In this document: positions 1 through 6,245 of the stretch, one piece after another
How the letters are laid out: each line of letters opens with the position of its first letter
Numbering within the stretch: the first letter of the stretch is position 1
Assembly: GCA_030740415.1 (NCBI GenBank)
Contig: JASLXI010000013.1
Coordinates: 1-10,220, forward strand
Origin: Dehalococcoidia bacterium
GTDB lineage: Bacteria > Chloroflexota > Dehalococcoidia > UBA2985
DNA: 10,220 nt
Reading direction: 5' to 3'
Translations under genes and position numbers: made by a program
Notes under the pieces: generated by a model
Seen by the model: only the letters and a program-made list of their open reading frames with translations
Told to the model about the DNA's origin: nothing
Databases searched by the model: none

Positions 1-847
1 TTGCCAGAAGGCTTCGAGCTCGTGTGACAACCGGGATGTCTATCATCTTCCCATCCAGAGACGTGGTCCCCTTCCCCCGGGCTTCCGCTTCCTCGAAAGC
101 CAGCACCACTCGCTTGGCGTACTCGACCTCCTCCAGGAGAGGGCTGAACATTTCATTGATTGCCTGCACCTGTCCTGGATGAATGGCGAACTTGCCCTTG
201 TATCCCAGGCCCTTGGCAACCTGGATATCGCGCCGCAGGCCCTCTTCGTCTCGGAAGTTGGCGTAGACGATGTCCAGCGGGACAACGTCGGCAGCCCTGG
301 CCGCTATGGCCACCATGGCCCTGGGCAGAAACACCTCCGAGCTCTCATCGGTGCGCTCAGTCCCCATGTCGACGGTGAAGTCCTCGGCACCAAAGGCGGC
401 GGCCATGATCCTTGGAGAGGCCGAGCATATGGCATAAGCATTGATGATTGCCAAGGCCGACTCCAGATACAAAATCAACCTGGTCTTACCCTGCTCCAGC
501 CCTTTCTTGACCTCAAGAGCTGCAAGAATCTTGTCCATCTCATGCACGTCCCAAGCCGTCTCAACCTTGCCCACAATGATACCAAAGGTATGGGGTGTCA
601 CAGCCGCGTTCATATCCGCTTCCAGGAGACCTGTACTGAGGCTGTTTATCCGCACCACCGCCCGCTTCCCAGCCTGGCCTAGGATTGGGAGCATATCTGC
701 TATCAGATTCCTGGCCGCGGCTTTCTCGGATAATGGAACTGAGTCCTCCATGTCCGGCACCAGGAAATCGGCGGGAACGGATACCGCCTTTTCCAGCATG
801 TCTCTACGGTTGCCAGGGACAAACATCAGGCTTCTCAGGAGGTCCAA
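1..847 (-). CDS. HpcH/HpaI aldolase / citrate lyase beta (CitE-like) CoA-ester lyase, C-terminus cut by window edge
   Basis: The reading frame is open for 282 codons and runs off position 1. The N-terminus MDLLRSLMFVPGNRRDMLEKA and the following VPDMEDSVP are typical of the CitE family. VRIN (Arg about 66), the LESA glutamate (about 129) and FGAEDFTVD (155-160) are where the family holds its CoA/substrate-binding Arg and Mg2+-binding acidic residues. The tail DGKMIDIPVVTRARSLLA is close to the family's usual end, so only a few residues are probably missing. Members cleave or form C-C bonds in acyl-CoA esters such as malyl-, citramalyl- or citryl-CoA. The substrate cannot be told here, and no citrate lyase alpha or gamma gene is visible, so a stand-alone malyl/citramalyl-CoA type is more likely than true citrate lyase. 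The start is taken as TTG at 847-845: an in-frame TGA lies two codons upstream, GAGGTG (857-852) is four bases before it, and a later ATG would remove conserved residues. Confidence 0.93.
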   Translation of the reverse strand, partial: MDLLRSLMFVPGNRRDMLEKAVSVPADFLVPDMEDSVPLSEKAAARNLIADMLPILGQAGKRAVVRINSLSTGLLEADMNAAVTPHTFGIIVGKVETAWDVHEMDKILAALEVKKGLEQGKTRLILYLESALAIINAYAICSASPRIMAAAFGAEDFTVDMGTERTDESSEVFLPRAMVAIAARAADVVPLDIVYANFRDEEGLRRDIQVAKGLGYKGKFAIHPGQVQAINEMFSPLLEEVEYAKRVVLAFEEAEARGKGTTSLDGKMIDIPVVTRARSLLA

Positions 848-903
848 TATTCACCTCAGGTTCGAAAAGGATCAGAGGCAAAGCAATATCTTGCGCCCGT
901 GTC

Positions 904-912
904 AGTATATCA
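904..912 (-). promoter_or_regulatory. Extended -10 promoter for the CitE-like gene
   Basis: On the minus strand this reads TGATATACT, an extended -10 element (TG-n-TATACT, one mismatch to TATAAT). No good -35 lies 17 bases upstream, which is common for extended -10 promoters. Transcription would begin near 897, giving a leader of about 50 bases to the TTG start. It lies downstream of the 959-982 hairpin, so the lyase seems to have its own promoter. Confidence 0.5.
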
Positions 913-958
913 CCTTTGACCGTTCAGGTTGACGTGCCAAACCACTCCAAGAATCGAA

Positions 959-982
959 GGAACCCGCATAATGTCGGGTTCC
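959..982 (-). terminator. GC-rich hairpin directly after the stop of the small minus-strand ORF
   Basis: GGAACCCG (959-966) and CGGGTTCC (975-982) form a perfect 8-bp stem with an 8-base loop. On the minus strand it begins on the base after the TAG at 985-983 and is followed by TTCGATTCTT, a poor but T-enriched tail. Its core resembles the stronger terminator at 5572-5606 (GAACCCCG/CGGGGTTC). Placement and composition suggest a weak intrinsic terminator for the 983-1279 ORF. Confidence 0.5.
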
Positions 983-1279
983 CTACTCGGCTTCACCTTT
1001 ATTCTGAGCTCCGGTTATTCCTCCACCTCGGACATGGCTGTAACTCGCCATGGTTGGTTCAAGGAAAAGCGCACAGCACAGAGGTCCGGGAGGAGGTTCG
1101 ATCATCGTCCCAGCCGACGGTGGATTCCAGAGAATTTCTGAACTCCCTTCTCTCACTACACAGACGTACCTTCCACCATTCACTGGCCCAGAAGGTATGT
1201 GTACGACCCAGTAACGAACGCACTCCAGGTCCTGTCGGTCCTCGATCTCTAGCGAAGCTTGCAAGCTTGCCATATTCAC
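983..1279 (-). CDS. Possible small protein of unknown function, 98 residues
   Basis: I do not recognise this product. The case for a gene is structural. A perfect GGAGG (1292-1288) sits 8 bases before a GTG (1279-1277), the frame stays open for 98 codons, and a GC hairpin begins on the base after the stop. The N-terminal half (MNMASLQASLEIEDRQDLEC, then VRYWVVHIP, GGRYVCVVREG, EILWNPP) looks protein-like, with possible beta strands and acidic and aromatic residues. The second half is rich in Pro, Gly and Ser. There is no signal peptide or membrane segment; cysteines occur in C and CC groups without a recognisable metal site. An overlapping GTG at 1288-1286 would add three residues but overlaps the Shine-Dalgarno site. 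It is transcribed away from the regulator at 1474. It could instead be an untranslated leader; protein homologues would settle it. Confidence 0.38.
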   Translation of the reverse strand: MNMASLQASLEIEDRQDLECVRYWVVHIPSGPVNGGRYVCVVREGSSEILWNPPSAGTMIEPPPGPLCCALFLEPTMASYSHVRGGGITGAQNKGEAE

Positions 1280-1311
1280 ACTTTTCACCTCCTCTCCACC
1301 TCAATGTGAAT
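1274..1311 (-). promoter_or_regulatory. Hairpin pairing the GTG start of the small ORF, with its RBS in the loop
   Basis: On the minus-strand RNA, ATTCACA (1311-1305) is complementary to TGTGAAT (1280-1274), a 7-bp stem. The right arm contains the GTG start at 1279-1277, and the 24-base loop contains the GGAGG at 1292-1288. Such pairing could limit initiation. As DNA, the same TTCACA/TGTGAA pair could be a protein-binding site. Confidence 0.3.
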
Positions 1312-1321
1312 TGGGAGCGAC

Positions 1322-1351
1322 AGCATAGACACACCATCCTGGGCTCGCCAA
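1322..1351 (-). promoter_or_regulatory. Candidate promoter of the small minus-strand ORF
   Basis: On the minus strand TTGGCG (1351-1346) and TATGCT (1327-1322) are separated by 18 bases. Each matches the sigma-70 consensus at four of six positions, so this is a modest candidate. It would give a leader of about 35 bases to the GTG at 1279. Confidence 0.3.
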
Positions 1352-1380
1352 GACTGCTATTGCCTTTACTGCCATTATGC

Positions 1381-1457
1381 AGGTTAACCTCATTTGACAC
1401 CTACAGCGATTCGAGTATAATTTTCCTTGAATGCATTTACGCTTTTGGATGCATATA
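1381..1457 (+). promoter_or_regulatory. Consensus sigma-70 promoter with flanking palindrome and direct repeats, upstream of the regulator gene
   Basis: TTGACA (1394-1399) and TATAAT (1416-1421) are perfect consensus hexamers separated by 16 bases, predicting a start near 1428. Just upstream of the -35 is the palindrome AGGTTAACCT (1381-1390). Just downstream of the -10 is a 13-base direct repeat, TTGAATGCATTTA (1427-1439) and TTGGATGCATATA (1445-1457), 18 bp apart, each centred on the palindrome ATGCAT. Repeats overlapping the transcription start of a regulator gene suggest a repressor operator, plausibly for the regulator itself. This is inferred from position. Confidence 0.75.
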
Positions 1458-1473
1458 AAGAATTGAGGATTTC

Positions 1474-2136
1474 ATGGTAGGAACTCGGCTTCAAATCTTG
1501 CTAACCCTCCAGCAGAATGGGCGAGACACGGTAGACAGTCTGGCCCGTTCCTTAAACCTGGCCCCAGCAACCATTCGTCGCCACATGGACATTCTTCAAA
1601 GGGACCACCTCATATCCTTTGAAGAGGTCAAACGGCCAACAGGTCGTCCAGAGTACTCTTTCTTCCTGACCGAAGTTGGCCATGAAGAGTTGCCCAAGAA
1701 CTATGGCCGGCTGTTGGATTCCCTCTTCCAGGAGATTGGCTCCCTGGAGAAGCAGGATGTCGACGGACAGGATGGCAAGGGGCTCACCGATATTCTCCTC
1801 ATGCGCATCGCCAGGAGGATTGCCGATCGGGCCGTGGTATCACCAGACGCCACCCCGAGCCAGCGGGCTAACACTCTAGCCACCCTCCTAAAAGAGGAGC
1901 AGTACACCCCAAAAGTTGAGGAAAAATACGGCAGCATACAGATCGAGCTTTTCAACTGCCCCATCCGCAGCGTAGCCCTTGAGCACGACTCCATTTGTGC
2001 CTTCGATTCTTACCTCATCTCCCAGGTCCTGGGCACATCGGTCTCCCTTGAGAAGTGTGTTGCCTGGGGGGACTCCTCCTGCTTCTACGTGGTGCCCGAC
2101 CAAAAGAGGCCAACACCAACAGCACGGGTAGTATAA
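1474..2136 (+). CDS. ArsR/SufR-like winged-helix transcriptional regulator with a four-cysteine C-terminal domain
   Basis: This 220-residue protein begins with a winged HTH. Residues 19-47 (TVDSLARSLNLAPATIRR, then HMDILQRDHLI) form the helix-turn-helix, and the wing has the family motif RPTGRPEYSFFLTEVG (54-69). The C-terminal region carries NCPIRSVALEHDSIC and two further cysteines: Cys162, 175, 195 and 203, spaced C-x12-C-x19-C-x7-C. Relatives in COG2345, including cyanobacterial SufR, use C-terminal cysteines to bind an Fe-S cluster that controls DNA binding; similar use here is inference. No suf genes are present. Downstream on the same strand lies an ABC-2 exporter, which may be its target along with its own promoter. 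The ATG has GAGGA four bases upstream (1465-1469). Identity as a regulator is secure; the sensed signal is not known. Confidence 0.88.
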   Translation: MVGTRLQILLTLQQNGRDTVDSLARSLNLAPATIRRHMDILQRDHLISFEEVKRPTGRPEYSFFLTEVGHEELPKNYGRLLDSLFQEIGSLEKQDVDGQDGKGLTDILLMRIARRIADRAVVSPDATPSQRANTLATLLKEEQYTPKVEEKYGSIQIELFNCPIRSVALEHDSICAFDSYLISQVLGTSVSLEKCVAWGDSSCFYVVPDQKRPTPTARVV

Positions 2137-2179
2137 CAGCGTAGGTCCACTCCAAGCCGTGTTCAAGGGCACGGGCGCA

Positions 2180-2209
2180 GGAGGTAAAGCCCACCACCTT
2201 CTTTTATTG
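2180..2209 (+). terminator. Weak hairpin with T-rich tail after the regulator gene
   Basis: GGAGGT (2180-2185) can pair with ACCTTC (2196-2201), including one G-T pair, around a 10-base loop. TTTTATTG follows. The stem is short, so this is a possible partial terminator between the regulator and the ABC genes. The rest of the 2137-2410 gap shows no gene. Confidence 0.3.
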
Positions 2210-2375
2210 AGGGTTCATACCTGAATGGACTTGGTGCTCAGTTTCTCGTTCCTCTAATTCTTCACGACCAACCCAGAGCAATCAGGGAGCCTACTATATC
2301 ACAGCCTCCTGCTCAACCAACGTGCAACGTAGGGCAATACAATGCGCCCTTTAGGACACGCAGATCACGCACAAT

Positions 2376-2404
2376 TCGACACCCCTTATGCACATTGCTA
2401 TACT
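2376..2404 (+). promoter_or_regulatory. Sigma-70 promoter placed for a leaderless ABC ATPase transcript
   Basis: TCGACA (2376-2381, five of six matches) and TATACT (2399-2404, five of six) are separated by exactly 17 bases. The -10 ends six bases before the GTG at 2411, so the predicted transcription start falls on that codon. It implies the exporter can be transcribed separately from the regulator gene. Confidence 0.5.
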
Positions 2405-2410
2405 GGAACC

Positions 2411-3340
2411 GTGACCAGTGACTCCAATGTCGTTCTACAGGTCCAGGGTCTCACCAAGCTGTATCGCAGTGTGGTGGGAGTGAAGGATCTGCAGCTAGAT
2501 GTCCACGAGGGCGAAATTTTCGGGTTTCTCGGCCCCAACGGCTCTGGCAAAACCACCACAATACGCCTTCTCGCTGGTTTCCTCCGCCCCACTGGCGGCA
2601 GCGCGACGATTCTCGGCATGGACGTGTGGAGTGGGTCTCATCGCCTCAAACAGGAGCTTGGTTTTTTGCCAGATGTGCCCTCTATGTATGAGAGCTTTCG
2701 AGGTGCCGAGCTACTAGACTTCCTCGCCCACCTGCAGAGGAAGGAACCTCTACTACGAGACAAGCTGTGCGATGAGTTGAACCTCAGCCAGCACGACCTG
2801 GCTCGGCCAATACGAGAGTTCTCCCGTGGCATGAAGCAGAAACTGGCCCTGATACAGGCGCTGCAGCACGACCCAGCCTTTATCATCCTGGATGAACCCA
2901 CCGAAGGGCTGGACCCTTTGGTGCAGCAGTCCTTGTTCCATATCCTCCAGGACTTCCAGCGGCAAGGACGTACCATCTTCATGTCCTCTCACGTCCTGAC
3001 GGAAGTGGAACGTCTATGTAGCCGTGTGGGCATGATTCGCCGAGGAGTTCTGGTAGCCGTGGAGGAGGTCGCGGAGCTGCGGCGTCGCAGCATACGCTAT
3101 ATGGAAGTGGAGATGCAGACGGATGGAGCCAGCATCACCCCTTCACTACCCGGCGTGGTATCGGTGGAGCAAAACGGTAGACATCTCAGAATTGGCGTAA
3201 CGGGCAGCGCAGTGCCTCTGCTGCGTGAGCTGGACAGGCTGGGCATGGAAGACCTGGTATACGAGCAGGCCCACCTCGAGGATATCTTCCTGGACTACTA
3301 CAAGAGAAACGATGCTTCCGATTCTGAGAACAACCCTTAG
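2411..3340 (+). CDS. ABC-2 type transporter ATP-binding protein
   Basis: This is a cytoplasmic ATPase of about 309 residues, the usual length for the family. Walker A is GPNGSGKTTT (about 42-51 counting from the GTG). The Q-loop region is LGFLPDVPSMYES, the ABC signature FSRGMKQK (about 137-144), Walker B FIILDEPTEGLDP and the switch histidine MSSH (about 194). FSRGM and LPD in place of LSGGQ and a Q-loop glutamine are normal in the CcmA/NatA-like branch. The C-terminal 90 residues are the variable domain of that branch. It powers the permease whose gene overlaps its 3' end by 29 bases. An ATG at 2342 would add 23 residues unlike the family, rich in His and Pro, with only a poor RBS; GTG 2411 fits family length and the promoter spacing. 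The substrate cannot be inferred; drug, lipid or peptide export are all possible. Confidence 0.9.
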   Translation: MTSDSNVVLQVQGLTKLYRSVVGVKDLQLDVHEGEIFGFLGPNGSGKTTTIRLLAGFLRPTGGSATILGMDVWSGSHRLKQELGFLPDVPSMYESFRGAELLDFLAHLQRKEPLLRDKLCDELNLSQHDLARPIREFSRGMKQKLALIQALQHDPAFIILDEPTEGLDPLVQQSLFHILQDFQRQGRTIFMSSHVLTEVERLCSRVGMIRRGVLVAVEEVAELRRRSIRYMEVEMQTDGASITPSLPGVVSVEQNGRHLRIGVTGSAVPLLRELDRLGMEDLVYEQAHLEDIFLDYYKRNDASDSENNP

Positions 3341-4112
3341 GGGTCATAGGACAGCCCTGATATTTATGGGCCTAGCGCTCCTTGGTCTCGGTGTCCTCTT
3401 TCCGTCTACATTCACATCCTTTACAGGCAACGGGGGAGCTATAATAGAGCAGATGCCCAGGGGCATGCAGGCCTTTCTCAAGACCCAGGGCGACCTTACG
3501 CCCCTTCTAGGAGCCGAAGGGTACATGGCCGTTGGATACCGCCACCCCATATACCTGATAGTTATCGCCGCCTTCACCATCTCCGCCGGATCCGCCCTAG
3601 CCCGAGAGATAGAGAAGGGGACCGTGTTCCTAGTACTGGCCAGGCCTCTCCAGAGGTATAGCCTGGTGCTGGCCAAGGGAACCGGACTGCTGGCGGGCCT
3701 TATCACGCTTTTGGGCGCGGCCCTGGCAGGCACGGCCCTGGGAGTAACCATTACCGACCTGGACCAACCCGTCAGGTTAAGCCGATTCCTCCTAATCTCT
3801 TTCAATGCCCTGCTACTGTTCCTAGCCATTGGAGGGTACGGGTTCTTGATCGCGGCTCTGTCCAGTGAGGGCTCCAGGGCGATTGTCCTGGCCACAGGAC
3901 TGACGGTGGCCTTCTTCTTCATCGATTACATAGTTGGGTTAGGGGAGCCATTAGAGTTTCTGGCTCCCCTAACCATCTTCAACTATTACGACCCCATCGG
4001 CGTAGTGCAACAGGGTTCCGTGCCTTTGAATCACCTTCTGGTCTTGCTCGCGGTTGCAGCCGCTGGATTCGCGGCGACAATAGCAGTCTTTCAGCGCAGA
4101 GACATCCCCTGA
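3312..4112 (+). CDS. ABC-2 type transporter permease
   Basis: This 266-residue membrane protein has about six hydrophobic segments, at residues 15-30, 79-97, 124-146, 158-183, 189-210 and 240-260. Between segments 2 and 3 lies ALAREIEKGTVFLVLARPLQ, the conserved cytoplasmic motif of ABC-2 permeases (consensus E-x-x-x-GT-x-x-x-L-x-x-P). With the upstream ATPase it should form an exporter in the cytoplasmic membrane. The ATG at 3312 lies inside the ATPase gene, overlapping it by 29 bases, with the weak RBS AAGAGA just before; this points to translational coupling. The frame stays open upstream to 3225 but those codons are a shadow of the ATPase. A perfect 14-bp inverted repeat lies inside the gene (3937-3974). 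The gene ends 7 bp from the tail of the opposing gdhA. Confidence 0.88.
   Translation: MLPILRTTLRGHRTALIFMGLALLGLGVLFPSTFTSFTGNGGAIIEQMPRGMQAFLKTQGDLTPLLGAEGYMAVGYRHPIYLIVIAAFTISAGSALAREIEKGTVFLVLARPLQRYSLVLAKGTGLLAGLITLLGAALAGTALGVTITDLDQPVRLSRFLLISFNALLLFLAIGGYGFLIAALSSEGSRAIVLATGLTVAFFFIDYIVGLGEPLEFLAPLTIFNYYDPIGVVQQGSVPLNHLLVLLAVAAAGFAATIAVFQRRDIP
3937..3974. repeat. Perfect 14-bp inverted repeat inside the permease coding sequence
   Basis: GGTTAGGGGAGCCA (3937-3950) and TGGCTCCCCTAACC (3961-3974) are exact reverse complements with a 10-base loop. The stem is GC-rich and should be very stable in RNA from either strand. It encodes the end of predicted membrane segment 5 and the loop after it (GLGEPLEFLAPLTI). 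Neither side has a T-run. On the minus strand it lies about 146 bases past the gdhA stop, where an ending hairpin for gdhA mRNA would be needed because the two genes converge with 7 bp between them. Confidence 0.75.
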
Positions 4113-4119
4113 CGGCTAG

Positions 4120-5421
4120 CTACGGATAGATTCCTCTTAGCTCTATGGCCTTGACCACCTTGCTTATCCCAAGGAGAAGGGCCGCCTTTCTCATGGTCGT
4201 CTTTTTCTCCTGCGCCATCTTGACCACCTGCTCAAAGGAAGTGGACATGACCTTCTCCAGCCTCTGCTCCACCTCCTGCCGCTCCCAGAAGTAGTGTTGT
4301 AGGCCCTGAATCCACTCGAAATAGGAGGTCACTACGCCGCCCGCGTTCGCCAGGATGTCAGGCATAACCTGGACTCCCATGTCCTCCAGCATTGCGTCTG
4401 CTCCAGGAGTAATTGGACCGTTGGCTCCCTCAATAATGGTCCCGGCCCTGACGCTGGCCGCGTTCTTCGGCGTTATCTGGCCTTCCAGGGCTGCCAGAAC
4501 AAGGATGTCGCAGGGCATCGCCAGAAGCTCCTCGTTGGTGATGGAGTCTACACCAGCGAACTCTATGAGGGGCATCCCCTGGGCCTTCCAACCCCTCAGT
4601 TTCTCAATATCCAGAGCTTGAGCTACCCCGGGGTCTGAGTAACAGCCCCCACTGCTATCAGTGACAGCTACTATCCGGCATCCCTGGGCTTTGAGCAGCC
4701 GAGCCGCATGGTATCCGACATTGCCCAATCCCTGGACGGCAACGGTGGCACCCTCCAGGCTCTTACCTCTGCGGGCCATCTCTTTTGCAGCCACGATCAT
4801 GCAACCCCTTCCGGTGGCATCCAGCCGCCCCAAGCTGCCGCCGATCTCCACCGGCTTGCCCGTGACCACCCCAGGAACTGAATACCCCTGGTGCATGCTA
4901 TAGGTATCCATAATCCAGGCCATCACTTGGGGATTTGTGTTCACATCTGGGGCTGGAATATCTTCCTCTGGGCCGATGAGCACGGAGATCTCTGAAGCAT
5001 AGCGACGTGTAAGGCGTTCCAACTCACTCCATGACACCTGCTTAGGATCGAAGGTCACACCGCCCTTGGCGCCTCCGTAAGGAATGTCGGTCACGGCACA
5101 CTTCCAGGTCATCCACATGGCCAGGGCGTTCACCTCATCCAAGGAAACCCTGGGATGATATCGAATGCCACCTTTGGCCGGCCCCCGTGCCAGGTTGTGC
5201 TGCACTCTGTAGCCGGTGAACATACGGACTTCCCCACTGTCCATGCGCACGGGGAAATGCACGATCAGTTCTCGCTGAGGACTTCTCATATACTCCGCAG
5301 TGCCCTGCTTCAGGCCCAGCACCTCTGCCGCTTCGTCAAACTGCTGAAGGGCCATCTCATAGGCCGATTGTTTTTCCTCGAGCGTATCCGGTTGTCCTAG
5401 AAATTCCTTGTCGGTAGCCAT
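4120..5421 (-). CDS. gdhA: Glutamate dehydrogenase (Glu/Leu/Phe/Val family)
   Basis: This 433-residue protein is of normal hexameric GDH length. It catalyses the reversible oxidative deamination of glutamate to 2-oxoglutarate and ammonium, in the cytoplasm. The substrate site is RGPAKGGIRYHP (79-90), the catalytic lysine is in YGGAKGGV (Lys119), and PAPDVNT holds the conserved Asp159. The Rossmann loop is VQGLGNVGYHAA (229-240), followed by AVTDSSGG (252-259). The 3' part has ANGPITPGAD and PDILANAGGVVTSYFEW, both standard in the family. The residue after the second Rossmann strand (Asp255) does not let me assign NAD or NADP. The ATG has GAGGAG seven bases upstream. The next gene upstream, the BFN gene, is on the same strand but separated by a strong terminator, so gdhA is probably transcribed alone. 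No promoter with two good boxes is visible. Confidence 0.96.
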   Translation of the reverse strand: MATDKEFLGQPDTLEEKQSAYEMALQQFDEAAEVLGLKQGTAEYMRSPQRELIVHFPVRMDSGEVRMFTGYRVQHNLARGPAKGGIRYHPRVSLDEVNALAMWMTWKCAVTDIPYGGAKGGVTFDPKQVSWSELERLTRRYASEISVLIGPEEDIPAPDVNTNPQVMAWIMDTYSMHQGYSVPGVVTGKPVEIGGSLGRLDATGRGCMIVAAKEMARRGKSLEGATVAVQGLGNVGYHAARLLKAQGCRIVAVTDSSGGCYSDPGVAQALDIEKLRGWKAQGMPLIEFAGVDSITNEELLAMPCDILVLAALEGQITPKNAASVRAGTIIEGANGPITPGADAMLEDMGVQVMPDILANAGGVVTSYFEWIQGLQHYFWERQEVEQRLEKVMSTSFEQVVKMAQEKKTTMRKAALLLGISKVVKAIELRGIYP

Positions 5422-5490
5422 TTTCTATCTCCTCTGTCCTCCCAGTTACGTTTGCGGTTATCATCGTCCATTTAGTCAGATACCTCAAAT

Positions 5491-5507
5491 GCTGTACGAT
5501 AGACAGC
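5491..5507. promoter_or_regulatory. Inverted repeat upstream of gdhA, possible operator
   Basis: GCTGT (5491-5495) and ACAGC (5503-5507) are inverted with 7 bases between, about 70 bp upstream of the gdhA start. The size and position fit a dimeric regulator site, but the arms are only 5 bp and chance is possible. Confidence 0.25.
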
Positions 5508-5571
5508 CTATTCGAGTTCAATCCAGCAGCCGGCCAGTCAATCAGGAGCAACTCGAGCACTGGTGGTAGAA

Positions 5572-5606
5572 AGCAAAGAACCCCGCTTGGTACGGGGTTC
5601 TTTGCT
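5572..5606 (-). terminator. Strong intrinsic terminator downstream of the BFN gene
   Basis: AGCAAAGAACCCCG (5572-5585) and CGGGGTTCTTTGCT (5593-5606) form a perfect 14-bp stem with a 7-base loop. On the minus strand it begins 28 bases after the BFN stop codon and is followed by TTTCT. The A-rich base of the stem supplies Ts on the other arm, so it could act in both directions, though no plus-strand gene ends nearby. Confidence 0.85.
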
Positions 5607-5634
5607 CTTTCTTGCAACGGTCACAAAGAAAGTA

Positions 5635-6180
5635 TCACGGCCGTTTCTTTTCAAAGTCCTCCAGATCCAGTCCTCCGATGAATTCCTTGAAGGCAGACAG
5701 ACGCTTCAGTTCGTCCTCGCTCATCTTGACCACTGCCTTCTCCTCTGGCTCACCCCCTATAATTGGCTTGCCAGTCTCGACATCCAGAGCGACACCCGCT
5801 TTCTCCATCACTTCATCTTCCACATAGATTGGAACCTTGACCCGAACCGCCAGAGCAATGGCGTCGCTGGGGCGGGAGTCCACCTCAAAGCTACTGCCGT
5901 CGAGATGAATGGATATCTTTGCGTAGAAGGTGTCGTTGAGGAGGTCGGACACCACAATATGGGATACCGCTCCTCCAAGAGTGGTGATAACCAAGTTCAG
6001 AAGGTCGTGGGTGAGGGGACGTGGTACGGACACATCCTGAAGCTTGACAGCAATGGAGTCGGCCTCCGCGGGCCCTATCCATATGGGGAGATACGTGTCC
6101 TCGGACTTCTCTTTCAGGATAACCACCCTCTGGTAGTTCATCAGGCTCACCCGGATGCTGTCTATGACCACTTCTTGCAT
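5635..6180 (-). CDS. Bifunctional nuclease (BFN/DUF151) domain protein
   Basis: This 181-residue protein has the BFN domain (PF02577) over about residues 1-130. Visible family motifs are VVILKEKSEDTYLPIWIGPAEA near the N-terminus, PLTHDLL, the beta segment FYAKISIHLDG and EVDSRPSDAIALAVRVKVPIYV. RPSDAIALA is the most conserved part. A charged C-terminal tail follows (KMSEDELKRLSAFKEFI, ending EDFEKKRP). The family is named for DNase and RNase activity shown in plants; in bacteria the role is poorly known and it is often a conserved single-copy gene. The ATG at 6180 has AAGGAG about 10 bases upstream and a good promoter about 30 bases further. A strong terminator follows the stop. It is divergent from the metallopeptidase lipoprotein gene; a functional link is not shown. 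Confidence 0.93.
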   Translation of the reverse strand: MQEVVIDSIRVSLMNYQRVVILKEKSEDTYLPIWIGPAEADSIAVKLQDVSVPRPLTHDLLNLVITTLGGAVSHIVVSDLLNDTFYAKISIHLDGSSFEVDSRPSDAIALAVRVKVPIYVEDEVMEKAGVALDVETGKPIIGGEPEEKAVVKMSEDELKRLSAFKEFIGGLDLEDFEKKRP

Positions 6181-6215
6181 CTAAGAGAATCTCCTTCCCC
6201 TTGGCCCTCAGTTCA

Positions 6216-6245
6216 ATTCTACGGCCATGTCAACGAGCATGTCAA
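6216..6245 (-). promoter_or_regulatory. Sigma-70 promoter of the BFN gene
   Basis: On the minus strand TTGACA (6245-6240) is a perfect -35 and TAGAAT (6221-6216) matches the -10 at five of six positions, with 18 bases between. The predicted start near 6209 gives a leader of about 29 bases carrying the Shine-Dalgarno site. The -35 lies inside one copy of the 6226-6248 tandem repeat. Confidence 0.65.

Noticed and set aside
859..868. GGTTCGAAAA, similar to a tRNA T-loop
   Set aside because: No acceptor or anticodon stem can be folded around it, and it lies in the leader of the lyase gene.
1033..1052. CATGGC/GCCATG inverted repeat
   Set aside because: Only a 6-bp stem inside the small ORF, expected by chance at this length, with no terminator tail.
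1255..1270. Palindrome AAGCTTGCAAGCTT with tandem AAGCTTGC
   Set aside because: It lies within the N-terminal codons of the small ORF and encodes a repeated Ala-Ser-Leu. Too short to call a separate element.
983..1311. T-box or other riboswitch in the minus-strand leader (GGTGGAAGGTACG resembles a T-box core)
   Set aside because: No specifier stem or matching antiterminator/terminator pair could be drawn, and no aminoacyl-tRNA synthetase or amino acid gene follows. A small ORF explains the RBS and stop better.
1059..1400. Overlapping minus-strand open frame of 113 codons
   Set aside because: It shares the DNA with the 983-1279 ORF, which has the better RBS and terminator. Its sequence is Arg/Ser-rich and shadow-like.
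685..1458. Plus-strand open frame of 257 codons
   Set aside because: It lies opposite the lyase start and over the promoters, has low-complexity Ser/Leu/His content, and has no RBS or family match.
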